DNA from: Saccharomycodes ludwigii
Lineage: Eukaryota > Ascomycota > Saccharomycetes > Saccharomycodales > Saccharomycodaceae
Length of the DNA stretch: 64,000 nt
Assembly: GCF_020623625.1 (NCBI RefSeq)
Contig: NC_060201.1
Span: 124,001-188,000 of the forward strand
Direction of reading: 5' to 3'
Positions 29,971 through 45,000 of the stretch are shown one piece after another; position 1 is the first letter of the stretch, and the number at the start of each line of letters is the position of its first letter. The notes under the pieces are model-generated. The model saw only the letters and a program-made list of their open reading frames with translations, was not told where the DNA came from and made no database searches. Made by a program: the position numbers and the translations under genes.

Positions 29971-32461
29971 TCGTAGTAGTAATAGTAGTATTGGTGTAAT
30001 CGTTGCGGGTAACAGTATCAGAAGCAATGGCAGTGTTGTTTGCATCAATATTGCCAATGTCATTGTTCTTATGCAATTGCCATAGAGATTGAGGGTCTAA
30101 TCTTTGGTCGTATACCATTAATGGAGGATTGCTATTTCTATTGCTACTGCTATTACTTCTAGTGCTAATAGGAATACTATTTCTTTTAATAGCAGCCCGC
30201 GGCAATTCCTTCATGGAGGGCATAGCCTTATGGTCATTCTGGCTCTCCTTCTCCCTTCTCTCTTTTTCTTCTTCCGGCGATAGAAATGGATTGGTCTCAA
30301 CAATGACAGAGGAATTAGTTTTTTCTGTCGAATATCTTGGATGGTATGAAGTTAATGCATCTTTTTCATCAGTATAAATAAAGGTATTTTTATTACTATC
30401 ATCGACATAAATACCAAATTCAGAACAATCAAGATCGTTATCGTCATGAATGTCACTAAATGGATTCTTTAAAAAGGTTAATATTGAAGCATTGCTTTCC
30501 AAATCAGCTTGTAGAGAGGTATGGTACTTCTTAACAAAATTCTTTTCGGATTTCTTGATTTTGTAAGGTCTATAAATTAGAAAATACGTTAATAACAAGA
30601 AGAGTAATATCGCGATTAAACCAACAACAACAAAGGTACCTATCACTTTACCACTGTTTGACCAGAAAGAGTTACTATTGCTGGTATTCTTATTTAATTT
30701 TGAGCCAGCAGTAGCTACTATTGAATTGGTGGTAGAGGAGAAAGTAGAAGAAGAAAAATTAATCTGTGAGGAAGACAACGCATTGGAATATGAGATTGAA
30801 TTAGTAGTGATTGCAGAAGTTTCCGCACTTATTATTATTTTGGTACTTATTACCAATTTGGTAGTTAAAGTGTTCAATTGCTTGTCTATACTACTTGTGG
30901 TGGTAGAAGCATTAGGACTCTGTAATGAGCTTGTAACTGTTTGTATAGAAAAAACTACAGTAGTGTATTCTTTATATGAAGTTACAATATTTGATATAAT
31001 TGATGTGCTGTACGAAAAAAAGCTACTTGTGGGGATTACATTAAAAGTATAGCTAGACATAGAAGAAGATGGAATGATTGAACTACTATTTGAAGTTGCC
31101 AAGGCGTCTGGTACAGAGCTAATAGAAGCATAATTGGTAAGTAAGTTACTAGACATACCGGATGTACTAGATGCGCTGGTGGTGCTGGATGTAATAGATG
31201 TACTGGAGGTGCTGAATGTAATAGATGTACTAGACGTACTAGGTATACTGGAGGTGCTGAATGTAATAGGTGTACTAGACGTACTAGGTATACTGAAGGT
31301 GCTGAATGTAATAGATGTACTAGATGTACTAGATGTACTAGATGTACTAGACGTACTAGATGTCCTAGATGTACTGGATGTACTAGATGTACTAGATGTC
31401 CTGGAAGTACTAGATGTCCTGGAAGTACTAGATGTCCTGGAAGTACTAGATGTCCTGGAAGTACTAGATGTCCTAGATGTACTAGACGTAGTAGATGTAC
31501 TAGATGTACTAGATGTACTAGATGTGCTGAATGTAATAGATGTACTAGATGTACTAGATGTACTAGATGTACTAGATGTACTAGATGTACTAGATGTACT
31601 AGATGTACTAGATGTACTAGATGTACTAGATGTACTAGATGTACTAGATGTACTAGATGTACTAGATGTACTAGATGTACTAGATGTACTAGATGTACTA
31701 GATGTACTAGATGTACTAGATGTACTAGATGTACTGGATGTACTAGATGTACTAGATGTACTAGAAGTACTAAAAGTAGTAGAAGTACTAGAAGTACTAG
31801 TATCTGATGCTGTTGTGATGAATTGTTCGGCAGATAGTAAAGCTAATGAACTTTGTCCTATAGAAGTGGATGTTGCCGTATTTAGAATGAAATAGTCAGT
31901 AGTACCTACCAAATCCATAGAACTGGGAGTTAGTAGACTAGCACCATTAATGGTATTAGTTGACATGCTAATTTCCAACGTACTTGCAGAATTTGAACTA
32001 ATAACATTATCAGTAGTTGCAGTATCAGTACTGCTCACAGCATCCGTAGCAATAGTAACACCATCACCATCATTAGTGGCAGTCGACTCTCCTAAATAAA
32101 TATATCCATACAACCCCGAATTGCTATTTCCACAATTTTCATAGGGATAACCAGGGCAATTTTGACTGCATTCATCAACACCGAATGAGGTTGAAGGTTC
32201 TTCATTAGAACACCAACAATTCGTGTCTTGTACAATAGCATAATCATAACCGCTACAGTCATCTGAACATAATCCATTGCTCATATAATTGCTTGCTGCC
32301 TTTTCCACGGCATCTGAACTTAATGAATTAGAACAATAATTTTGTTCACAATAAACTATTGTTAGACACTTTAATATTGACAAAAGTACCAGAAACCGTA
32401 AGATAGAATTTAACGGAACAAAGTGAAATGTAATACTATAGCCATTATTATGATACATCAT
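29786..32461 (-). CDS. WSC4: Wsc-family cell wall stress sensor
   Basis: This 891-aa single-pass sensor of the cell wall integrity pathway is named WSC4 from its place between RIM101 and OCA5 (YHL028W). S. cerevisiae Wsc4 is 605 aa. Features in order: an N-terminal signal peptide (about 1-38); a Cys-rich WSC carbohydrate-binding domain (about 40-118, with CWCSNEEPSTSFG); a very long Ser/Thr-rich, probably O-mannosylated rod (about 130-590) including a 9-bp minisatellite; a membrane segment near 604-628 (FVVVGLIAILLFLLLTYFLI) followed by basic YRPYKIKKSEK; and a cytoplasmic tail with NPFLSP, an Asn/Ser run, and a C-terminal DYSRKVLRVVNE typical of Wsc tails that contact Rom2. The rod is long for the family because of the repeat. 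Confidence 0.9.
29868..29970. repeat. (ATTACT)n/(ATT)n microsatellite coding Ser-Asn and Asn runs in WSC4
   Basis: Alternating ATTACT hexamers are followed by a pure ATT run. On the coding strand these read as Ser-Asn repeats and an Asn run in the cytoplasmic tail of the sensor, just before its conserved C-terminus. Copy number is likely to be variable. Confidence 0.85.
31141..31800. repeat. 9-bp minisatellite coding Ser-Ser-Thr in WSC4
   Basis: Most of this stretch is built from the 9-mer TCTAGTACA (coding strand), reading Ser-Ser-Thr. Twenty-one consecutive perfect units lie at 31541-31729. On either side the units have diverged, some with Arg (TSSTSR pattern) or Ile/Phe (TSITFS). The pattern of a perfect core with decayed flanks is typical of an array that still expands and contracts. 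The opposite strand has no stops here only because of the repeat. Confidence 0.95.
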
Positions 32462-33741
32462 AGTAGCTTCGATGAATATATTATATTAGAATAGTTCAAA
32501 AATACACAAAACTTAATAGGAAAAAAAAAAAAAAAAAAGAAAAAAAAAGGACAAAACAAAAAAAAAAAGAAACTTTTTTCTTTCTATTCCAATACTCTTG
32601 ATAGTTTGTGGTTCATTTGAACCAATGCAGGCCAGACTTGTGAGATAAATCAAGCTCTAGATCTTGTGTGCAACAGTGAAAATAACTGAAGAATAACGAA
32701 GATATAATATTGAGGGTTAAAAAGATTTTTTTTCCTCCCTTAAAGAGATAAATATACGATATAAAGAAGGTTTGAATATAATCGAGTAAAATATTTAGGT
32801 CATTTTTTTTTTTTTTTTTTTCTTTTTTTAACATCGGAAGTTCTGTATATAAATATAGCATATTTTTACAAGACTGAGAAATGGGAAATGTAGAAAATAT
32901 ACGAATAACAAGATAGTACATATATATTATATATCAAAGGCATAATTTCCCTGAATTTATTTTATAGATTCCAAATAAATTATAAATAGTAATAAAAGTA
33001 GAAGCACACCCCCCTCAACTTTAAAAAAAATGTCAGTATTTTGTGGGCATCAATTTTTATTTTCTTTGTTTGAAGATAACAAAGGAAAACTTTCTCTTTT
33101 TATGCGTAACAAACAATTTTTTTTTTTTTCTTTCAATAAATTCAAGATTCTCAGATAGCAATAATAATCATAATGTTGATTGTTATTAAATGGTAGACAA
33201 AAATCTATTCCTTGTTTTAAATAATACGCATGACAATTTCATATCTATTTTTATAATATTTTTTTTCTTTTTTTTTTTTTAAAATTAAATTCAGTTATAT
33301 TTAGAAATTTAATTTATTATTACCAAATTCTTTAGTCGCCCCTTTACGTCCTCTTATATTTTCTCCATTGCCAGCAACCTGAAAAATATTCCATCTCTTT
33401 TAATTCTCGCGCCTTATCGCTATCGCCATATCACCACCATTCAAATTTCTTATTAATAAAAATATGTCCAGAACTGTCCGAATACGCAAATATATATATA
33501 TATATATCCGATTGTCCTATTGTCCGATAACACTATAACCCGATAACCCGCCCCATTCTTTAAATTTATAATATATACACTTTTTTTTCTGTTTTTTTTT
33601 TTTTTTTTTTTATTTTTATCATTTTTGTTGGTGGTAATAATAAAAATACATACCAATGAAATTAGTCAGACACAATTACCCACCACTATAGACCGCCACT
33701 ACTAACAATAATATCATATATCAACAATAGTATATAACCTA
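32462..33741. promoter_or_regulatory. Divergent WSC4/OCA5 promoter region
   Basis: This 1.28-kb gap between divergent starts holds numerous A/T tracts (32521-32538, 32805-32821 and 33591-33611), a TA run at 33490-33507, and two copies of TGTCCGA at 33475-33481 and 33521-33527 close to OCA5. Short frames here lack protein-like character. Confidence 0.5.
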
Positions 33742-36315
33742 ATGATCACCAACACTGGAAAAAATACTTCTACTGATATTCAGCATAACACTAAAGGCCA
33801 CAATCACCATCAACGTCATCATCACCAAAGGCTAAAACAAAGAAGTGAACATTTACAATTTAACAAGTGCTTAATTGATAAATGTATTCAATTAATTAAA
33901 GATAATGATCACAATATGTTGGCCTTCATAGGTAGAACTAAGGGCATACCGCCCCAAATAAGAAATAAAGTATGGCCAATATTATTGAAATATCATCCTC
34001 TAGTTATTTGTCCTAATATTATGTGCAACACTCTAGAAATTGCAACAGACGATACTGCCACCGCTAATTCTTCCTCAACCGCTTCTACACCAACCAATAT
34101 TACTGTTACTACCACCACTATTGTCCCTAATAACAATAATATTAGGGCTACTAATAGTGCTGGCACCGCTACTAGTTTTGATGTAAACGGCAATTGTACC
34201 AACATTACTTCTAAAAGTAATGCAAGTAGTAACAATAAAAAAAGTAATACTGTGACTTCTATAAATAATGAAACTCTTACTTTTACCAGTCATTTTCCAT
34301 CTTTCAGTGACAAGAAAAATAAAGGCAAAAAATCAAAGAATAGTAATATTACTAATGGTAGCAGTAACAACAACAACAACAATAACAACAACAATAACAA
34401 CAATAACAACGAAAACAATAACAGCAACAACAATACCATAAATAAGGATGACCCTTATCAATTTATAAATTGGAATTATCATAGAGAAACTCGAAGTATT
34501 GAAGAGATTAGACAACTAATTAAATTGGATTTAAATAAATATTTTTTTATACACAGAAATAATAACGACGATAGCGGTGGCAACAGTGCCGCCAGCAATA
34601 GCACTAATGTTGGTACTGATACCGAATATCAAAAAGTGTTGGAATATTTGACTAACACAATCATCAAGTTTCTTAATAAATGGGGGAAAATATTTAAATA
34701 CGAGAGTGGGTTAGCTTGGTGTATATTAGGCTTAGCAGAATGGGTCTCCCCTTTTGATAACAACTATGTGTTGATGGGTAAATCAATGCACGGAACAGGT
34801 AGTAGTACTATTTGCAATTCTAACAACACTAGTAATAATATTTCCTCCCCTCTTGTTGAATTGTTCAAAGAGTACCCCGTTAATAAAGAAAAACAAAGAG
34901 TAATTACTAAATTACCCACTTTATTCAAATTTGATGAAATTTATGAACGTTTGATGTTAATTTTATTGCATTCCCCAGATTTTGCAACTATCATTCAACA
35001 ACAATCTGAAGAATTGAATCAAGAGGATGTTTATTATTATCCCATTATTAGCGGCGGCGATTTAGACTTTAACAATTCACTTTTCTTCAAAATATTCGCC
35101 AAAGTTTTGCCTGAATTATATCAGCCATTTATGGATCAAAATTCCATTACCACTATGAGATCATCTAATAAAAATGATTGGTTATATTATTGGATAAAGT
35201 TTTGTGGAGCAAGAGTTTTCAATAAAGTAGATAGAGGCAGAATGTGGGATATTATGTTAAGCTGGAGACCTAATCCAACGAACCTAGACTACTATTTAAA
35301 ATATAATGACTCAAAGGAGTTTGGCCACTTTTATAATAATGAAGTGAAAAATACTGGTAACAATGGTAGTGGTAATGTAATAAGTAACGTGGATTTATTT
35401 AACAAATGTTTTAAAAATTGTGAAAATGATGATAACTTTTGGTTTCCAGATTTAGCTACGTTCAAGTTAGATAAGAAGACCATGGACTTTGATATTTTTA
35501 AAAAATTAATAAAGAAGAATACGTACGGGGAGGAAGAAGAAGAGGAGGAGGAGGAGGAGGAAAAAGAAGGAGAAAGACTTCAACCTCACGGAACAAAAAA
35601 TGAGGAAAAAAGAAATAATAATGGAACTATCTGTAATAGTAAGAAAAATAAAATTTATAAAATTCCATTTTCTTTACTAGATATTCACACACAACAGCTA
35701 TTTATATACATGGCTATATTACAAAAAAACGAGTTCAAGTTATTGGAATTCGAAGAAGCTGAAATGCTAGAATTTTTAAATAATGTTCCTATGTTATCTA
35801 GGGATGACGATCTACTGTACAAAAAAATATACTCCGGTCCAAGCAACATAGGTGGTAATACTAATACTACTCATAACAGCAATCTTTCATCATCATCTTT
35901 AGTGGGATCTCCAATTGTTAATAACAATAACAATACCTTTTCTGTTTTGAGTAATTCTAATAGAAATCCATCCACACCCTCATCTACTTCGTCGTCGAGG
36001 ACATCTACAAGACCACCAAGCCCAGTCCATTCATTAGCCTCAACTATTTCTACTGCTTCATTAACACCTGCAAATAATACAACAAACGGTAATAATAATA
36101 ATAATAATAATTCTAGTGCTCATTCTAACACACCTGTTAAGAATATAAATGGTACTACAGAAATTGGAAGTAAAATGAATAGTAACAATCACAGCAAGAA
36201 ATTTAAAGTTGGTACAGACGAAAAGACTTCCATTTCCTTTGATGATACTTATAAGTTAGCAGGTGATATCTGGAGGAAATGGATTTGGAAGGATCTAGAA
36301 CAAAACGACATCTAG
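33742..36315 (+). CDS. OCA5: Oca5, TBC-domain protein
   Basis: This 857-aa protein is clearly the ortholog of yeast Oca5 (679 aa), a cytoplasmic protein with a divergent Rab-GAP TBC domain, first tied to oxidant-induced cell-cycle arrest. Its molecular role is poorly known. The family blocks are all present: RTKGIPPQIRNKVWPILLKY near residues 73-92, KFLNKWGKIFKYESGLAW near 312-329, YYPIISGGDLDF, GRMWDIMLSWRP, FKLLEFEEAEMLEFLNNVP, and the C-terminal LAGDIWRKWIWKDLEQ. Between them lie insertions of Asn/Ser/Thr (about 105-230), a Glu run (about 595-610) and Ser/Thr-rich text (about 700-815), which account for the extra length. Its position matches YHL029C, divergent from WSC4 and followed by ENT4. 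Confidence 0.93.
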   Translation: MITNTGKNTSTDIQHNTKGHNHHQRHHHQRLKQRSEHLQFNKCLIDKCIQLIKDNDHNMLAFIGRTKGIPPQIRNKVWPILLKYHPLVICPNIMCNTLEIATDDTATANSSSTASTPTNITVTTTTIVPNNNNIRATNSAGTATSFDVNGNCTNITSKSNASSNNKKSNTVTSINNETLTFTSHFPSFSDKKNKGKKSKNSNITNGSSNNNNNNNNNNNNNNNENNNSNNNTINKDDPYQFINWNYHRETRSIEEIRQLIKLDLNKYFFIHRNNNDDSGGNSAASNSTNVGTDTEYQKVLEYLTNTIIKFLNKWGKIFKYESGLAWCILGLAEWVSPFDNNYVLMGKSMHGTGSSTICNSNNTSNNISSPLVELFKEYPVNKEKQRVITKLPTLFKFDEIYERLMLILLHSPDFATIIQQQSEELNQEDVYYYPIISGGDLDFNNSLFFKIFAKVLPELYQPFMDQNSITTMRSSNKNDWLYYWIKFCGARVFNKVDRGRMWDIMLSWRPNPTNLDYYLKYNDSKEFGHFYNNEVKNTGNNGSGNVISNVDLFNKCFKNCENDDNFWFPDLATFKLDKKTMDFDIFKKLIKKNTYGEEEEEEEEEEEKEGERLQPHGTKNEEKRNNNGTICNSKKNKIYKIPFSLLDIHTQQLFIYMAILQKNEFKLLEFEEAEMLEFLNNVPMLSRDDDLLYKKIYSGPSNIGGNTNTTHNSNLSSSSLVGSPIVNNNNNTFSVLSNSNRNPSTPSSTSSSRTSTRPPSPVHSLASTISTASLTPANNTTNGNNNNNNNSSAHSNTPVKNINGTTEIGSKMNSNNHSKKFKVGTDEKTSISFDDTYKLAGDIWRKWIWKDLEQNDI

Positions 36316-36664
36316 AGAGGCAATGTACTTTCATGTTCATATTTGGTATCAAAAAAAAAAAAAAGAAAAATATTTATATATAAATATAATTTTAGATATG
36401 ATAGTATATTAATCTTTTTTCGAATTACTTATACTGAATTTCAATGAATTTTGAGGAAAATGTAAAAAACAAAAAAAAAAAAAAACAAACAGAAAATAAC
36501 CGCTTTTTTCTACAGTGCAAGAAAATTATATAAAACAATCGCATAAATTCTTTATTTTTTTTCTTTCTTTCTTTACGCTGCATATTTACTGCCCTTCTGA
36601 TTACTAGAAGGAATGATGGAAAAGAGGTTTGGTTTTAAGTTATTTTTTATAACTCAGCTTTATC

Positions 36665-36705
<41 letters not shown>

Positions 36706-36776
36706 CAGGTAATAACAACAAAGAAAAGAAGTATCCAAAACACAAGTATAGACACACAAATAAGAAACTATAAATA
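36316..36776. promoter_or_regulatory. OCA5-ENT4 intergenic region
   Basis: This 461-bp gap between tandem genes contains the OCA5 3' end and the ENT4 promoter, with a 33-T tract at 36669-36701 ending about 75 bp before the ENT4 start. PRP19, which lies in this interval in S. cerevisiae, is absent. Confidence 0.5.
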
Positions 36777-38258
36777 ATGTTTAGAAGCTTAAAGAATTTG
36801 GGTGCGTCGAGTACAGAAATAAAGGTTAAACAACTAACCAGTGATAGTGAAAGCAACGGTTCCACAATGACAAGCTCCTTAATGAATGAAATATCTATAT
36901 TGACTTATAGTTCTAAAACCTTGAGAGAAATCACACAGGTTTTAAGAAAAAGACTACAGCTTATAACAAATTTAATGAATCAACCCATACCAACTTCACA
37001 ACTACCTAATTCACTGAGAAAACAGCAACAACTAAAACACCAAAGAAATGAGAACGAAAATATAAATGCGGTTTATATGTCTATCACTGGTAATAGCGTG
37101 CTTAAAAAATACTGTATACAAATTTTGAAAACATTAACTTTGATTGGGTATTTAATTAATAACGGGTCTAACGAATTTATTGAGTGGGGTAAGCATTCAT
37201 GCTACATTATGGAACCTTTGTGTGATATTGAAGTGATCCACAATGGTAATCATATAGCGTCTCCTAACTCTTCCTCATTCTCCTCTAGCTCGTTTTTTCA
37301 TAGTAATAATAGCAATGGCACTGAAGGAATAGCTAGTAGCACGCATGATAACGATAATATGTTATTACTGCAAATTAGAAGACTAGCTGTCCAATTAGTA
37401 ACCATATTGAACGATGATGCATTACTAGAAAAAAGAAGACACGATTTAATAGAATTTAGGAGCAGTATTTCAACACCGGGGAAAAAATCCACGGATAATA
37501 GCCATTTAAAAAGAACATTTGAATTTGATAAGAACAGCAAAAATACAAGCCTTGATTCTTCATCAAATGAGCACCAACCATACAGGCAGCACCAAACACA
37601 GCAACAGTATTTTAAAAGTAAAAGTTTAGATTCTCCTAGAGTGAATAACGAAGAGGCTGATGCTAATAACCTGGATAATATAAATGGAAGTTATAATAGA
37701 ATAGGAAACGGCTGGGGGTTGAAAAAACTAACCAAAGGAAATATAATGAATAGAAACAATAGTACCAACAGTGACATTACTATCAAAGACGATAAAAGGG
37801 TAAACTTAAATAGTTTCAATAATCTTAAGACCTGGAAATTTAGTGATAGTTCGACTGGTGATGCTATTAAAGAAGATATAGAGAAGAATAATGATAACAC
37901 GGATACTAACTCCAATACTAATAATACTTATTATTTAAAGACTTCTTGTATGAGTACGGCAACGAATAATGGTCAAAATAATAACATTACCAATACACCG
38001 CCTAAAGGTAAATACGACAGATTCAATGCTTTGGATACACTGGATGAGGATGAAGAGAATGATTGTGACGATTTTACATCTAGCACTACTACTACCACCG
38101 ATGATAAGAGTTTAAATACTATTAAAAATACTCTGTCTTCTTTTACAAAATCCTTGGATTTTGAAATGTTATCAAATTGTACTAATGAAAACGATACTAA
38201 TATGAAGCCAATCATTAATAAGGAGAAGAGTTTTTCATCAAACAATCCATTTATTTAA
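36777..38258 (+). CDS. ENT4: Ent4, ENTH-domain protein
   Basis: This 493-aa protein is twice the length of S. cerevisiae Ent4 (247 aa). Ent4 is an epsin-N-terminal-homology protein thought to bind phosphoinositides in endosome/vacuole traffic. The ENTH core is recognisable in pieces: KVKQLTSDSESNGST, MNEISILTYSSKTLREITQV, LKTLTLIGYLINNGSNEFI and RRLAVQLVTILNDDALLEKR. It is followed by SSISTPGKKSTDNSHLK, nearly identical to the yeast protein. Two insertions lie inside the ENTH domain (about residues 60-105 and 155-185). A long Asn-rich tail runs from about 260 to the end, which closes with NNPFI, where the yeast protein has NNPFR. The expanded tail suggests extra, disordered partner-binding sequence. 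Confidence 0.93.
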   Translation: MFRSLKNLGASSTEIKVKQLTSDSESNGSTMTSSLMNEISILTYSSKTLREITQVLRKRLQLITNLMNQPIPTSQLPNSLRKQQQLKHQRNENENINAVYMSITGNSVLKKYCIQILKTLTLIGYLINNGSNEFIEWGKHSCYIMEPLCDIEVIHNGNHIASPNSSSFSSSSFFHSNNSNGTEGIASSTHDNDNMLLLQIRRLAVQLVTILNDDALLEKRRHDLIEFRSSISTPGKKSTDNSHLKRTFEFDKNSKNTSLDSSSNEHQPYRQHQTQQQYFKSKSLDSPRVNNEEADANNLDNINGSYNRIGNGWGLKKLTKGNIMNRNNSTNSDITIKDDKRVNLNSFNNLKTWKFSDSSTGDAIKEDIEKNNDNTDTNSNTNNTYYLKTSCMSTATNNGQNNNITNTPPKGKYDRFNALDTLDEDEENDCDDFTSSTTTTTDDKSLNTIKNTLSSFTKSLDFEMLSNCTNENDTNMKPIINKEKSFSSNNPFI

Positions 38259-41794
<3,536 letters not shown>

Positions 41795-42078
41795 AACTTT
41801 TAATTGTAACAATAGGTGAATTTCCCCTTTTTGAGTAAAGAATATTCTGATTGTTTTGCTATCATATTTTTGAATTACATAATTAAGAGATAGTATTTAA
41901 GATAGGTGGTTTATAAATTACTATTAAACATAGTGAATACATAACTATATGTAGTTAAAAATATATAGAAGGAAAGTATAAATATATTTTGCTATGAACT
42001 TGGAGTTTACTTTAGTTTTTCAATTAAGATAATAAAATCTTGATAACAGGTGAGTTATCTACGTGCGGTATAATTTTC

Positions 42079-45000
42079 TTAGCGGGAAAAGCCCATAAAG
42101 CCATTTTTATCTAATTCAGCTCTTACAATGGATGACTGTTCAAGTTGGTATAATTTGTTTAGATCTTTCTTAATCTGTTTGCATAACGATGGAACACACA
42201 AACTATATAGCTTAAGCCCGCATTTAACCAATTGAAGTTTAACACTTTCAATAACTGCTGTTCGGGAAATTTTGGCGTATAATACGTTCCATAATTCCTG
42301 AAATTTTAAACTTTTCTGAATGAAGAGGTCTTTATCGATATCTTTTTTGTAAAGATTGTCCACCAAAATTGAAGTTATTTCACAATAACTTTTCTCAGAT
42401 CTCCATGAATATTCAATTTTCTCAGATTCAAAGAAACTTATTATTGAACAGATGACAAAATTGACCATTTGTAAATTTATTTCCCCATTGGGTAAGCGCT
42501 TTGTTGCCAAGGCAATTTCTTTTAAGGTGTTATTTCTTTGCACTTCATTATCAATGTTCTTTTGTGTTGATTTCTTAGATATAATACTGTTAGTTTTCTG
42601 CTTTTTTGAAACAGAAACACCGTTGTCGTTACTCAAAGAGGAAGTTGTGTCATTTTCATCATCAATATTGCCGTCATAATCTTCAAAAAATAGAGCTGCA
42701 CGTTCTAGTAATAAATTTTGCATTTGTTCATTCGGATATTGCTCCAAGTATTTGCAATAGCTGGAAATTATTTTGATACTATATGATTTGTTCTTCTTTT
42801 GCAAAATTTCGGCATTTAATTTGGTTTCTAGCTGCGTTTTCAATGGATCAGCAGCATGAATATAATAATCCTCAAAAGTAATACTTAATTTAACTAAAGC
42901 TTCAAAAACTTTTTCTTTACCGTCCCATATCCTACCTTCTGATGAAGCAAATAAAATATTAAATAATTTATTTACAGACTCCAAATCACTGTGTTTATCC
43001 AAGTATAAACATGCCTCAATAACACTTTTCAAACAAGTTTGTCTAACACTGAAGGCAGCAGATTTAATATGGACACTGATTAATTCGGTAATTTCCGGTA
43101 AATATAGTTTAATAGTACCTGATTCAGAGCCCGAGGATTCAGTCCAAATATTTTCAAATATACCTCTGATTCTTTTGCTGGTAGAATCATTTTTTGCCAA
43201 AAATACCAAGGGAATAAACAAAGATGAAACTTTTTCATATTGAGATGGTGCTTTATTTAAAATCGCCTGGATCAAAATTCCAACGGTTAATTTGCCATTT
43301 TCTTGACTTGATTCAAAATAGAGTTCGACCGCCTTTTTAGAGTACTTTATGATTTTTTCTAACGGCGCAAATTTAAACAAGTAGCCAATAGTAACTGCAA
43401 AAGTGGAACCAATCATCTCATTATTGCTTTGCAAACTAGATAGACAAGCTTTTAGCAATTTACCGCAATATGGTTCCATATCAAAGGTGTATTTTTCCAC
43501 TAATAAATTAATCACCTTTGAAGATCCAACTTTTGACGGCAAACCAACCGCAGACTTAATAGTCTTTATTGAAGCATCAACTAAATCACTTAGTACACTA
43601 ACATCAGAACTGTCAATCATTTTTTCAATGGTATCAACAATAGGTGATTGTGAAGCGGAATGTGCCCGCCTAGCATCTAGCAAAGTGTTGTTAATATTAT
43701 ATTTATCTGCATTTAGTGCCATATAATTTACAATTTGAGGTTCTAAACTAGAAAGCAATAGGCATAGCTCTTGGACTAACATAGGGGTATATGACTTAAT
43801 TTCCCCCTTGGCGGTTTTTATCAAGTTCATTAATGTTTTTAATGAAAATTCACGAACTTCTTCTGCTGCATTATTTAATCCCTTATCACTTAATAAGAAG
43901 GGTAGTAAAATATTCAAAATATGCTTAATCTTTTCAGGGCTGGAAGTTTCCAGAGAATGAATAAATATGTTAGATACAACCCGGGTCAATTTATTGCCCT
44001 CATTCCTAACACTTTCTTTGATATCATCCATAGTTCTAAAAGCCATGGTCCATATTTTTTCCAAATTATCAGAATACTTTTCCTTTGGAAAAGTTTGGAT
44101 CAATTCTCTTAAGCCAACAGTACTGGCCTCACGAACTCTCCATTCCTTATTGCCCATACCCTTTAAAAGTTCACTCAAAATATACTCAAAGTAAATGTCG
44201 ATTGTCTCAGTGGAATTGGAAATCAACGCTTTCCAAATGTCATTCATTGATCTGGAAACGCTCTCATTTGGATCAAACCTATATCTATACAATTTAGGAA
44301 GTAATCTTTTAGCCATGTTAGAGTTTTTTAAAAGTAAATCCTCCAAGGATGTTTTGGACATAATTGCGCCTAATCCAAATGCAACCCCCTTTCTTGAAGC
44401 CCACAAAGATCCGCTCCTAGCCAACGACATAAATTTATAAACCAAAGATGGATCGCCAACCTCGTTGGCTAGACTCATAATATCTTTGTAGGTAGAAACA
44501 GATCCAGATCCTGTTTTTAAAACACCTTCATTAAATAATTGTGTATCTTTATCGATTTTTCCATTCGGTTGGGTGGTTGTCGAAGTAAACATTTTTAACA
44601 AACTTTTGACCATTTCTTCTTTAAATGATACATCAGCCAATTCATATACAGTGCTCAAGCCTCTGGATGCAGATTCCTGGACTATTTCGTCACGCTGGGA
44701 CAAAAATACCATAAAACATTCATGGATATCTTTAGAACGTTCTTGGACGATAGGTAAATGGCCCAAATACTGGACAATAGACAACAACCAAATACAAAAA
44801 GACTTGATCATGGCTGGTGACGTAATTACTCGACTTTTTTCAATAATATCATCTAAAATAGTGGCAAAGCAACCAACTGGTGGGTACTTGGTCTTCAAAG
44901 AGAGCAAATCAACAGAAGCTACATCTAGTTGACTAGCTAAAACATACGACTCCCATCTACCCAATAAAACAGTTAAAGCCTCACCAACAGCAAAAGTATA

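Noticed and set aside
31134-31895. Plus-strand frame of 253 codons made of Val-Leu-Asp repeats
   Set aside because: It is the complement of the 9-bp minisatellite in WSC4. A stop-free 9-mer keeps several frames open, and the WSC4 strand has the signal peptide, WSC domain and membrane segment.
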